Shown here: piece after piece, positions 1 through 11,339 of the stretch | How positions within the stretch are numbered: position 1 is the first letter of the stretch | Layout of the letters: the number at the start of each line of letters is the position of its first letter | Assembly (NCBI GenBank): GCA_029945375.1 | Contig: CM057059.1 | Location: 2,046,001 to 2,110,000 of the forward strand | Direction of reading: 5' to 3' | DNA: 64,000 nt | Origin: Agaricus subrufescens | Taxonomy: Eukaryota > Basidiomycota > Agaricomycetes > Agaricales > Agaricaceae | The notes under the pieces: generated by a model | What the model was told of the DNA's origin: nothing | The model's input: only the letters and a program-made list of their open reading frames with translations | The model's database searches: none | Program-made: the position numbers and the translations under genes

Positions 1-873
1 ATTCGGTCGAAATGGATTTCACTGGAAAACTGTTAATCAAGGTCGAGTGTACTTGGAATATTGACCGACCTGCAGGGGCCACAAGGACCAGTAGCACCCA
101 TTTCTAGCCGAGGATGAGATATTGTGAGATGGATTGGTGAAGAAACATACCCCAAAAGTTGTCCTTTGCATTTCCGGGAAGAATGTGATCTTCAGCGACA
201 CCTTGGGCCAACCAGTGATTCTTTGCCTCGAGATCTGGCTCCAGTCCGGCTTTTGGATCACCTTCGAAATACGTTACGTAAAGACGGTCTTTGGGTAGTT
301 TGTAGACGTCGGTGAGGACCTCCCACGAGTATTGGACAGCTTCTTTCTGTTATCGAGGCAAGATGAGGAGTGGGCTACTGGCAGGTAGAGAAGGACAGAG
401 ACCTTGAAATAGTCCCCGAAAGACCAATTTCCGAGCATTTCAAAAAAGGTGTGGTGGTACGAGTCCTTGCCGACGTCGTCAAGGTCTTGGCAGAATGAGC
501 AGACGGATCCACCATGACGGGCCGGACGACGTACCGTTGTGTTTGCCACCGGCGCGGATGCATTTTTGGGAGTTGAAGGCGCGACGCAGCTTGGCGCGGT
601 CGGAATTGGGATCCACGGTGCCGAGGAAGATGGATTTGTACTGGGACACATCAGATGGGCAGGGCAAGAGGGGCGATTGCATACCTGATTCATTCCAGCA
701 TTTGCGAAGAGGAGGGTGGGATCGTCGTAGGGGATGGTGGCGGAGGAGGGGACGAAGGTGTGGTTTCTTGTGCGGAAGTAGTCGAAGAAGGCATCGCGGA
801 TGCGCGGGGCCGACCAGGGCGCGGGGGCTGGCGAGGACATGGCTGCTGCCCGCCCGATAAGCCGTCCCAGCAT
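1..873 (-). CDS. ALA1: Alanyl-tRNA synthetase, N-terminal part (runs off the window start)
   Basis: Class II aminoacyl-tRNA synthetase that charges tRNA-Ala. Five exons are visible (873-685, 640-535, 485 to about 406, 346 to about 170, then 127 to the edge, with a further short intron near 20-70). When spliced they give the family's N-terminal catalytic segment: [29 protein letters not shown] joined to [29 protein letters not shown] joined to [20 protein letters not shown], and finally [16 protein letters not shown] at the edge. Only about 215 of the roughly 950 residues of the family lie inside the window. Two in-frame ATGs are plausible starts: 873 (adds [11 protein letters not shown]) and 840 (MSSPAPAPW). 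The short N-terminal extension is basic and hydrophobic, like a mitochondrial presequence, so alternative starts may supply both compartments. The gene is divergent from bL34m. Confidence 0.93.
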
Positions 874-950
874 CGCGTTGGCAGAACGGCACTTGCCGCA
901 CGCACCTCCGTCACCCGTCACCTGTCACTTGTCACGCCCTCTCGACCAGC
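874..950. promoter_or_regulatory. Divergent promoter ALA1 / bL34m with four GTCAC repeats
   Basis: Only 77 bp separate the outer AlaRS start (873) from the bL34m start (951). The interval carries four GTCAC pentamers at about 7-bp spacing (about 910-935), which read GTGAC on the other strand. Both flanking products act in translation. The promoter role is inferred from position. Confidence 0.55.
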
Positions 951-1277
951 ATGCCCCGCATCGCCCAGTCCCTCCTCCGCCTCCTCGCCCGGCCCCCGCG
1001 CCTCCCCATCGGCGCCCTCGTCGCCCAGTCCTCCAGGCTGCCCGCCCTCCCCCGCGCCGTCGTGCCCCCGCTCCTCGCCGCCCCGCACTTCCCCCAGCCG
1101 TCCCCCATCCTCGGTGCCCTCACCCAAGTCCGCTTTGCCCAGCGCGGCATAGAGTACCAGCCCTCCCAGCGCAAGCGAAAACGCAAGCACGGCTTTCTCG
1201 CGCGTAAACGCAGCATATCCGGCCGCAAGGTCCTCGCCCGTCGCCTGGCCAAGGGCCGAAAATACCTCTCGCACTAG
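951..1277 (+). CDS. MRPL34: Mitochondrial large ribosomal subunit protein bL34m
   Basis: An intronless 108-residue protein. The C-terminal 45 residues are the bL34 core: [20 protein letters not shown], then [20 protein letters not shown]. This matches the short, very basic family that binds 23S-type rRNA in the large subunit. The first 60 residues are rich in Arg, Leu, Pro and Ala without acidic residues ([19 protein letters not shown]), as expected for a cleavable mitochondrial presequence. The start at 951 is the only ATG upstream of the core, and the stop TAG is at 1275-1277. The gene shares a short promoter with alanyl-tRNA synthetase and converges on the CLASP-like gene, whose stop is 80 bp away. 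Confidence 0.93.
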   Translation: MPRIAQSLLRLLARPPRLPIGALVAQSSRLPALPRAVVPPLLAAPHFPQPSPILGALTQVRFAQRGIEYQPSQRKRKRKHGFLARKRSISGRKVLARRLAKGRKYLSH

Positions 1278-1356
1278 TACGTTCGCTCTGTTGCTCGCCT
1301 GCACTCCCGTCTCAAGTCTGCCACAGACCTCACAAAAACCTAGTATATAGAAAAAA

Positions 1357-3132
1357 CTATTGCGTAATAATGGATGCTGTTGGGCCTGAAATGACCCCTA
1401 GTCTGAACTCGTCGGAACCATAGGCTGTGTCTACTGTAGAAACATAGTGCTCAGGTGGAGAAAGCGGCGAACAGGGAGTCAAGTCAAATCCCTGCTGGAT
1501 GGATGAGAGTAGTGTTGATATGGGTGTTTTACACGCCATGTCGGCGCTCGCGAAACGACCAGTTGCAATGGGTGTACTAGCTGTGCATTTGATCAGCAAG
1601 TATGTGGACCTATTCTTCCAGTCTGCTTACCAGACTCTCCTCCATGCACTGGTTCTTGAGAGACTGTTCCACTTCCAGCGTCCTCCTCTACATCAGGCAA
1701 ATTCGTGCTTGATGCTGTCAATGCAGGCGACGGGGGTAACGGTATTGACGTCGGAGTCCTCGGCCGCTTGAAGGTGCCATCCGCTCGTTCGTTTTGCGGC
1801 TTGACTACTCTCGACGTCTGCCCACGCACATGTGCATTGGCTGCAAGGTCACTTGATGATTTGAGTTTCCGTATATTGAGGCCCGAGACCGACTTGGACG
1901 GTGGTCGGGCAACAACAGGTGGCTTCATTCGGGCCAACTGGGACAGGGTCGGCCGCGTTAAATCTCTTGACGCGGCATTTGCGCGAACACTGTCAGAGGA
2001 GGTTGATTGCTTTTTCACTGGTTGTTGGACAGTGGAAGAAGAGGATGACCGATATGGGCCCTGTGTCTTGGGGACTGCTGCCGTTGTCGTCGTTCTTATC
2101 ACTCTTTGAGGACCATTTGTAGGCTTTGTAGTTGGTTGGATCGGATGCAATGGCACTGGCGCTTTACGCGACAAAGTATTTTTTGGGACATTCGTGGTTG
2201 AAGTTATTTTTGGACGACGGATAGGCCCGACATTTGATTCCGATTTCACTATGACTGGCCGAATAGCTGGCCTGGCAGCTGGCTTTGCTTTCGGTGGCAC
2301 CATAACGGGTACCTTGTCTTTTGAGACCGTCGTAACAGGGGCTTTGCTTTGCACTTGAGGCTGTTTAGCCCCAAGTTGCAGGTATTTTCGTATAGTAGGC
2401 GTCAGGGGAGCAGTAAAACTGGTAATGTGAGTGAATGGCGGTCAATGAGCTGCAGTAAACATACCCGTTAACTTTGTGCGGCAGTAAGACTTTGTAGTTT
2501 TCGAATATTTCCTTTCCAACCCTCCGTACATCGGCATTGGCATCCCGGGCGGCATTGCGAATAATGTTCTCTACTTCGCGGGCGTACATCTCCTTCTCCA
2601 GGTCTGGGGGGTTAAAACATTTGAGACACTGAAGCGTTCCCTCTGCAACCAGAAGCCTTATTGTGGGCGTCTTATCCTTGACAAAGTGAGAAAGTTGGAT
2701 GAGGATACTCGGAAGTTGAGTCGTTCCAATGATGGCTAGTATACATGCTTTGGCCCGGGCCACGACGACCTTATTGGTTCTGCCACAAAGAAGGATGAGA
2801 GCCGGTAGAAATAATGTCATTAAGGGTTCGAAGCTCGTGCTCAAACCCAATGTCAGAGCATTCACAGCATCGATAGCCGCACCGGACAACCGGGTGCGTT
2901 CCGAGTTCATTGCACTGGTGATATTTCGATGAACCAGACGTATCGACGCAATGAGCTCTTCCGGATAATCGCAGGCACCTGAGTGGCACAGCTTCCGTAG
3001 TCTCTCAAGACTGTGGAAGATAACTTCCCAAGACTCTTCTGTTTCTGGCAGCTGAAGGGAAGACTGTATCTTCTCAAGCGACTGCATAAGGTCTTGTATC
3101 GTCAAAAATTCCTGTAATTCCATGGCACTCAT
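1357..3132 (-). CDS. CLASP-type TOG domain protein, short form (559 aa)
   Basis: Three exons (3132-2465, 2418-1631, 1580-1357) join in phase to give 559 residues. Residues about 20-225 form a helical repeat unit resembling the CLASP N-terminal/TOG domain, with segments such as LTLGLSTSFEPLMTLFLPAL, VVVARAKACILAIIGTTQLP and DANADVRRVGKEIFENYK. In CLASP/Stu1 such domains bind tubulin and stabilise microtubules. The rest (about 240-559) is a basic, Ser/Thr/Pro-rich tail typical of microtubule lattice-binding linkers. Known CLASPs are usually far longer with several TOG units; this gene has one. The start at 3132 avoids an upstream ATG whose reading does not splice in frame. A role in microtubule dynamics is inferred; the exact orthologue is uncertain. 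Confidence 0.7.
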
Positions 3133-3366
3133 AATTTACATGATATATGAGATCCACATACGTTATTGGCATCCATAGGGATATCCGTGCAAATAGATCA
3201 TGCAAAAGGGTAGTAGGTCGCAGGCGCTGAGTTGTTCGCACGTCGACTCGACGGCTCATTCAACTCGTCTCCACGTGACCGTGTTCAGTGATGTGTGTCG
3301 TGGGGGACGATGCCAAACATAACACCAATAGGATATTCGCTAAGGCTGAGTCCCTACAACGCGGCA
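3133..3366. promoter_or_regulatory. Divergent promoter, CLASP-like / NUP192
   Basis: This 234-bp region between start codons contains CACGTGAC at 3272-3279, one of several GTGAC-centred E-box-like sites repeated across the window. No TATA box is obvious. Confidence 0.45.
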
Positions 3367-6300
3367 ATGTCGGGCGAGTCGTCCAAGCGTTCCTCCCTGG
3401 TTGATGTGTGAGCTAACTGCCTCCTTGATTCTTTTGGTTCTCCCTCACCCCCTTTTCCTTTTACCCAGATCCTACCGGCAGCTCTACGCCAGTCTCTCAA
3501 ACCCATTCGACGCCGCATCAGCCAACCAGGCCAGGGAATACCTCAATGTGAGGAAGGACAGACTCAAGTTCACCGAAAATCCATTCGGGACACCGTCCCA
3601 GTCATCAAAAGCCGCAATTCAGCGCGGTTCTGTCACTCTGTCCGACGGTGTTGTTCTACGAGTAGACGATGCGGAGGAAGAATATATCTACGCAATCAGT
3701 GAAGAATTTAACATCGATGAAATCCAGGCGCTCATTCTTCTACGATCCTTCTTCTACAACGAGGGTATTCCGCCTATCACGTCTGGCGCGTCCATGAAAG
3801 AAGAATTACTCGAAGCCATCACTCCCTTCTTTCGCAATGAGAAACTAGCCGCTCTACGCGTGCTCATCCCCTTATTCCGTGCCAATGAAAATAGCGGTGA
3901 CATATTCTATGATGTCGCCGTTGAAATGCTCCCAGAGATAATACCTCGACCATATTCTTTTGTCGAAGACCTGCTGAAGGAGTACACCTTACGGACGAAG
4001 GCAAAGGTGCCGACGAAATGTACGGACAGTCCCAAACTCGCAACTTCATGGGCGAAGCAGAATCTTAAGGAGCAATTGATGCTGTTGGAGGTCTTGTTCT
4101 GGGCAATGTGGAGTTACGTGCCAACCAAAGGTCCCTTAGTGATGAAGATTTTTGAAACAGCCTATTCAACCAATCTTGGCTCTATTCAGAGTAACGCAAC
4201 ACTCTTACTAGACGAAGAAAGTGTGCAGCTCCAACAAGACTCGGTGGCACTCTGGATTCTCATCACTGTCGAGGTTTTGGAATTAGAGAACGTTGCTGAG
4301 CCGCATTCACTTACCCTACCAGGATACATGGACGAGCCCATTCCCTTCGAAAAAATGCACTCTCTCATAATGTCGCACAACGACAGCCAGTTCGTGTGCA
4401 CGTATCTCGCCTGGACGTTCGTCCTTTCTCGTGCGGCAAAAAATCCCGAGCAGGCTCCTCTGTTGGAGTCTATTTCAAAGGGACAATTCTCTAAAAGCAA
4501 AGAACCTATTTATATGCAGATGCTCCGTGCTTGTCTACGTCCCGAGGCTGGCCTTTTCCAACTCCTGCTGTCCCTTCTCACAAAATCGCCGTTATTCGTC
4601 ACTAGCGTGGCCTGGAAAACTGCATCCTGGATCAGCGACCCTAATGTGATCGCGTACCGGTCACTACTCAAAGGTGTTGTCCCTGATACTCATCCTCGCA
4701 AACGTTCTGACATTACTTAAAGGCCTCGTTATCTCCCTTGTCGAGCTGATACCTGTTGAACATCTACCTGATTTTGACCTCTTTGTTGAAGTCTGGGTGA
4801 CCCTCTTCGGTCGAAGCGAAAGCCAATCTGTCGCTGCCCTCTGTGAACAATTCTGGTTAGCTGACTGGAAACATGGTATATCTCGTCGAGCCATATTCGA
4901 CGTTGCCCGCTCCCGCTTCCCTATCCAACTCCATCCCCTTTTACGACTCCTACGGTCTATGACAGGAACTGGGTTCCTCGATACAGATCCACTATCCACA
5001 GCTGACCACCTAGTCGATGTACTTGATGAACTGCGAGATCAACGTGATCTATGTAGCCGACATGTTTTCTACTACTTCGATCGACTCACGTCTTACTCTC
5101 AACTTATCCCACTTTCTGCGTGCAGCGGTTCTCAAGCGTTGTATGAACGACAACAGGAACGATACGGAACCTCACACTCACAAGGACTGACCTATATCAA
5201 CCTCAAACCTATCAAACTTCCTGGTGGGTCGGTACTTCCTGCCAGGAGTGTCGGTCGCGTCATCAGCGCGGACAACAGTGAACAACTAGTTATTTGCTGG
5301 CAACATCAACATTCTGGGTGGAAACTCGTTCTAGAGCTTCTGACAGATTATGTCAATAGGAGACGACAAAAGTCGGGGGCCTATCAGGATATCTCATTTG
5401 CACCTAGAGGCAATGTCCAGACGTTGTCACTCTCTTTGGCTGAGATTGGAGTTGATTTCGAGGCGGATGATGGAGAAACGTTGATTACCGAGGCTCTCGA
5501 CCTTGTCAGGAGCTTAATCTATGATAATCCTGGCCAAGCTGAGCAGTTGATGGAGGCTATGGAGGCAGGGGATCCTGTCGTAGCACATACAATGACGGAA
5601 GCTCAGCCCCCTGACCTTGTACAACTCACAACTATGATATTAGAAGAGGCGCTCGCAAGGACGAACCCAAAGAGTCGCACTCCGACTCGCACGCAGCTGA
5701 TCACCTCTGCTATGAGTGTTCTTGCTGCAATCTTGGCTCTACCTTCCTACTCAAACCGTGTCTGGCTGTATATTCGTTCCACCACAGCTTTATTCGGCTC
5801 GGATAAAGCGGGTGGCTTTGCTTCACTTGCTATCGCCTCCGAACGAACTGTCGGTCACTATACTATGACGTTGTCCTTGCTTTATCTCGTCCAACAGCTC
5901 TTTCGAGAAGCTTCCATCTCTGTTCTCCCCGATAACCAGCGTCTGCAGCAGCTCAAAGAAGAAGTTCTTTTGCGAGCAGCACGGTTTGTGCACACTGAAA
6001 TCTGGGTAGAGCATTTGAGTTGGAAGTACACGCAATTAGGGGATAGGTTCGAGATCGGGAGGAGGATATCTTCACTTTATTCGGAAATTCTGGAGCACGC
6101 CCCACCGACATTACGCGATGGGCCTTTTACCACTCTCAGCCAAACAATTGCAGATGCGTTGTTGTCCAAAGCCACGACGTCAAGCATCAATCCTTTAGTT
6201 TCAAGTATCGCCTCCAGTAGCCATATTCTTCGAATGCTCTATAGCTCTCGCCGGTTCAGTGATATCAGGCGTCTCGTCTTTCTCTTAGGATCGCATTTGC

Positions 6301-9300
6301 ACTTGAGTGCATTGTTACTGAACTATAAACAACGATCCACCTTGGCTTCGACACCTTGCTTACTTGAACAAACACTCTCCTCTCATATTGCTGGCGGTGC
6401 TTTGTCGTTTGACAGTATCAGAGGGAAAGCTGATACAATCGATGTTATTGCTGGCTATGTCAAAGATCGAGAGATGGGCACCGTTGTACCACTGGAGGCT
6501 ATGCATTTACTATATGCACTTCTCTCTTCTCTGTCGATATCGTATTCGTCACCTCCAACAATAATTGGGCATTTGAACAATGCCGAGGCAACGGTCGCGT
6601 CTCTGGTTCGGATAGTGGAACATCCATACGATGATCTCCAACTGAGGTATGCGATTTGGAGGTTCATCGCTTTGGCGGTGGATAAAGAACCTGCGTTGGC
6701 AAGTTTGTTCGTTACAGGGAAATTAAGGACGTCCGTCGAGCTGGTAGGGATCGAGAAAGATGAGAAGGGAAAAGGAAAGGAAGTTTCAGTAACGGGAGAG
6801 GGGAAGGAGAAGGAGAATGTGGTTGGACACGGTGCAAATGCAACGGATGTTGCGCTCGATGCCTTGGCAAGCTGGAAGGAGGTGTGGGAGGCAAATCCGC
6901 AACTATTGGCGTCTGTGTTACGGTTCCTTTGTGTGGTTTGGGAGCATGGATTGGAACACAAACCCATGATCAGCTCCTTGCGGGAGAATCAAGACATCTG
7001 GGACCAGCTCACCGAACTTGTTCAGATGGATGTTGGGCCCCCTTCACCACACGAAAAAGGAGACATCAGAGTTCTGGATAATTCGCGCCACTCGAATGCT
7101 CATGACTTTGTTCAATCCTACGCATATCGTGTCCTATCAAAGGCCTATGCTGTGCGTATCTTCGGGCTTGATATCGACATCGGTGTGCAGTTGGTCGGGA
7201 AGAGCAAAAAACCGCTCAGCCTTACCAGACTCGAATCTTGCTTTAAAGATGAATTCCAGCTTTTGGATCTTCTTTCTGAGGCATCTGCCAACGCCTACTC
7301 CCCACGGATGTATGATCAGCTCGTTGAGCTTCTCAAGGGAAACTTCCCTGGTCTGGTACTGGACCATCTTGAAATCCACAAACCAAAGGATATTCGTGAA
7401 TTCGGCGATGACTATGCGTTCAACATGGCTTTATACCGTACACGCCTTCGCGCATACCCTCAATCCTCCTATGAAACAGTGGACTTGGCTGAGAGGGAGC
7501 TACTGGCTATCAATATGAATCTGTCACTATCAGACGCGCAAAAGGCTTCGACAGATTCTTGGGAGTTCCTTCTGCAAAAGGTCAGGCCATACATCCAAGG
7601 CGACAGTACCTCTAGACAAAATCTTCTCAAAGTCGCAGAGTCGATGTCATCTACCATTGCCAAGGAATCAAGATCAGGCGAAGTGATGGCAGTCATTCAT
7701 CAGGCGCGATTATCCTTGTTCTTAGCAGTCCTGGAGCTTGCATGGTTTGTGGTGAAGGGAGAGAAAGAGGAGATAAATTCCTTTGTGGAGATGGTCGTGA
7801 ACATGCCAGGTATCATTCTGAACGAAGCTCAATCACCCGCCAACGCCATCATCCGAAAATCCACTATTCCTTTTCATCGTACTCTCTTGCAAATCACTTA
7901 TTACTGTATCAAGCAGGGGCGATTATTGGTTCGTCAGGACAAGGCGCTCAATACTGAACAAAGGATGTCAATCGTATCATTCATCGAGGTTGCTCTCCAT
8001 TTCGTCATCGAAACACTCCGTATTGTCTTCACGACCGCTCGATCGAGACTTGATGCAGATGTAGATTGGGATATGGAGCTTCTAGTATCAACTTTCGACC
8101 AGGGTATTCGCAGTGATATCAACCCTTCTCCAATGTACTGGCTCGTCAAATGTCAAGAGAACGACGTCATACGCATGAGCCTGGACCTCTATTCACACAT
8201 TGACCTTGTCGGCCTTACAGACCTTTCGCTCCTTCATACCAGGAAACAACCTCTTTATGCCCCCCACATCCTTCAATTCCATATGGCGTTGGCGAAAAGT
8301 GCTACTGCGGCCGAGCGACTAGCAAGCGAGGGCATTTTAACAGCCTACAGCAACAACTTTATCAGTTCCGCCATCAGCGCTGGTCATATCAGCGTTGTTC
8401 TACCTGAATTGCCTGGTGAACGCAGTCCGGCGCATGTAGCATATTGCTCGATGATCGCAGTTGTTGCAGCTATCTTCACCGCCCTAGGACGGCACAACCA
8501 TTACTTTGACGCCGATGTATGTGGTTTCGTGCAGCTGTATGGGGAACAGCTTGCTCGGGCTCTCAGGTGGACAATCGAAGACCCCATTACATTTCCATTG
8601 GTGGAGGAGACTGAACAGGTCGTCAATCTTTTCTATGCCGTCACCGCAAATTCTCCACCGACGCAGCGATCTAAACCTGCCATGGAGAAGATCTCACGTT
8701 TCTTTACCACACACGCACTGAACCTTCTCCAACAATTAAATTACGCCATCAGCCATCCTAATCATCTCGCGAGTATGCTCGAACCTGTCACCGCTGACGA
8801 GCGCTCTCAATTGGAGAAAGAAAGACCTTCCACAGACCCATTAAAGCGGCCTCTAGTCATGCAACTACTTCACCGTTTGTTCAGATTGTCGAGCAACATT
8901 CTCGGAACATTAATCGTCATCAGCAAGGCTGATTCTGTGCTCCTAAAGCTTCAGGAAGAATGGCCGATTCAAGAAGCTCTTATTGTTCCTGTAAGTCGCA
9001 CTTTTCAACGATTATACTTGACTCTTATTCTTTACTTGGTAGCATTCGAAGGTTGTGCTTGGAGAGCCTGCATCTCTTGGAACGCTACTTGAACTTGGCA
9101 ACTGTACTTTGGATGTTCTTCGTGATCTTGTGAACCTCACGCCGAACCAGAGTATAACTACCCTGACCGTGAAAACGGCGCCACATACGGAACCTCTGGA
9201 TGTTCGACAAAGTGTTATCACTGCCCGGCGGAACCTAGAGGGTATATTGACTTACGCGGTGACTCAACTCGTAATGTGGCTTTCGAAATCCGACTTCGAA

Positions 9301-9600
9301 CCGCCGGTGACAAACGAGATGGAAATCGAACTTGATTCCAGCGTTACATCAGTAGATGTAAATGGTCGACCTGATCATTCACTATTGAAAGACCGGACAC
9401 GGACGCCTAGTGCGAGGTCGACGATGGCTGAACGGCTGAGGAGAGGTATGACAAGTGAAATGGCCTCAGATCTGAAGGAACTCTTGAATAAATCAAAACC
9501 AATTGTTGCGAAGAGTACGGCGATTGTTGGGGAAGATTCTACAGATATTTTACAAGTGTTAATCAACTTTTTGCAAGATCATGTTATTTCTACGACTTGA
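3367..9600 (+). CDS. NUP192: Nucleoporin Nup192/Nup205, inner-ring scaffold
   Basis: Four exons (3367-3407, 3469-4673, 4723-8990, 9043-9600) total 6,072 nt and encode 2,023 residues, the expected size for the Nup192/Nup205 family. Members are alpha-helical solenoids that form the inner ring of the nuclear pore complex. Recognisable family-like segments include the N-terminal YRQLYASLSNPF and FNIDEIQALILLRSFFYNEG. The rest is an almost unbroken series of amphipathic helices without low complexity, apart from a Lys/Glu-rich loop at about residues 695-725. The first exon codes for only 13 complete codons; the GTGAGC donor at 3408 fixes the start at 3367. The 49-nt second intron (4674-4722) is needed to keep the frame. 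Assignment to Nup192 rather than Nup188 rests on length and overall look. Confidence 0.85.
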
Positions 9601-10529
9601 GAATGTCTCTCCATTGTTTACTTTGTGAAATGTGGTATTAGGTTATAACGGCGCAGACAGTTTTGTGATATATTTATCATCCTGATTATTAGAATTGCAT
9701 TCGCGAGAATAAGGGATTGACAATGAATAACTTCATAGGCGTTGTGGGTGTATATACTACTACAAGCAAGCCTCACGACATTCTTCATACAGAGTCGCCT
9801 GTCATTATCATCTTGCCTGATGCAAAGAGATCTCAGTACTCGCGCATATACCGATCACTAAACGTTGACCAACACATTCCAAGCTACTCAGGGATCGAAC
9901 CACATTTACTTTCTCTCTTACTTTGTTTCAAGCATCTTGTAGACGTATCTTTAAGCGCGTACCTGTAGCCAAATCGTGGCTACACGCTGTGTCTACATGA
10001 TGGGTCGCGTCGCCAGTGTAGCGGAGTACTTACAAAGTACTAGGCAATGACAGAATATTATGCTGGATATGAATACACCAACTTCCTTTAAACTTAAACA
10101 GATGTTTGGTCGAGTACATAGACACGACGAGCCATGAATAGATCAGTAATATTTCAGGAAAATGATCACAATAGTTCATATTCCATTCAACCACCTTTGA
10201 AGGATGCCTTCCACTCGAATCTTTGTGTAGCACATATTCACTTACTATCCACTTTTGTAATCATACTAACAATAACAAACATATTCGGCAAAGACCGAGA
10301 TTCGACGCCAACGGTCGCATTCGAGTCCAAGAACGCTGTTGAAGACGACGCAAGCGAGACCTACGCAAGGTGAGTACCACAATGCTATCCCTGTTGTATG
10401 CAGAACGTGTTATACGCCCTTGTTGGAAGCGTATACATGCGGTTGGGATGGATTGTGATCAGCGCTGCCGGATTGACTTGATAAGGACAGACAACTAACA
10501 GCATATTTTGTAGGTCGGAAGTATTCAAG
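9601..10529. other. Intergenic region between NUP192 and RPS18, with hairpins and a 5'UTR intron
   Basis: No convincing coding sequence lies here. The first part holds the NUP192 3' flank. A perfect 7-bp stem with a 7-nt loop occurs at 9964-9984 (TGTAGCC ... GGCTACA), and a 6-bp inverted repeat AGTACT ... AGTACT at 10025-10041. The second part is the RPS18 upstream region: a strong donor GCAAG/GTGAGT at 10370 and acceptor TTTTGTAG at 10513 suggest a 144-nt intron in the 5' untranslated leader, common in fungal ribosomal protein genes. A tRNA-like GGTTCGATCC on the minus strand near 9892 has no matching stem. Confidence 0.5.
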
Positions 10530-11152
10530 ATGTCCCTCGTCGTTCCTGAGCAGCACCAGCAATTCCAGGTTAGGTTACCAAGCCAGTATGATCGATTCAT
10601 ATATTGACTGCTCTTAGCACATCCTTCGTCTCCTAAACACCAATGTCGATGGAAAGCGCAAGGTCATGTATGCCTTGACCGAGATCAAGGGTGTAGGACG
10701 TCGCTACTCTAACATCGTTTGCAAGAAGGCCGATGTCGATCTCAATAAGCGGTAAGGGCTTGTGGCTGCAAAAAGAGATAACAACCAACTTATCCTACTC
10801 TTCAGCGCTGGAGAACTCAACTCAGATGAACTGGAGCGTATCGTCACCATCATTCAGAACCCTACTCAATTCAAAATTCCTACATGGTTCCTTAACAGAC
10901 AAAAAGACATCGTTGATGGCAAAAACTCGCAAATCCTTTCAAACGGTGTCGACTCGAAACTTCGAGATGACCTTGAACGACTGAAAAAGATTCGTGCACA
11001 CCGTGGGCTGAGGCACTTCTGGGGACTCCGCGTCAGGGGTCAACACACCAAGACGACAGGTACGTGGTGTAAGCTGGGTGTGTCTGCGTGCTCACGCAAG
11101 GCCCACAGGTCGTCGCGGAAAGACTGTGGGTGTCTCAAAGAAGCGTGGCTAA
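10530..11152 (+). CDS. RPS18: 40S ribosomal protein uS13 (RPS18)
   Basis: Four coding exons (10530-10568, 10618-10751, 10806-11059, 11109-11152) splice to exactly 471 nt and 156 residues, the normal eukaryotic length. Diagnostic stretches include [78 protein letters not shown] and the C-terminal [15 protein letters not shown]. The protein sits in the head of the small subunit and contacts tRNA and the inter-subunit bridges. Its helix-two-turn-helix core (about 20-110) and basic C-tail are complete. A probable 144-nt leader intron precedes the start. Introns and strong splice sites are dense, as is typical of highly expressed fungal ribosomal protein genes. Confidence 0.97.
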
Positions 11153-11339
11153 ATGGGAGGGAGAGGTGTTATTCATGGAGTATTATGCTACGCTGCTATG
11201 TTGATGCCTATGTCCTTTATATTCTAATGCATGATTCATCCGATTCATTCGTTCAACTACCTCCGATCACGTGAATATGGGGCATGACTGACGCGACTAA
11301 TATCGACTTGGCTGGCTTCTTTCTCAGCCCCGTCCCACC

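Noticed and set aside
9880..9915. tRNA-like GGTTCGATCC on the minus strand
   Set aside because: The bases flanking the putative T-loop do not pair, and no acceptor, D or anticodon stems fit around it.
10134..10373. 79-codon frame upstream of RPS18
   Set aside because: It lies in the leader region next to the probable 5'UTR intron donor and shows no protein-like pattern.
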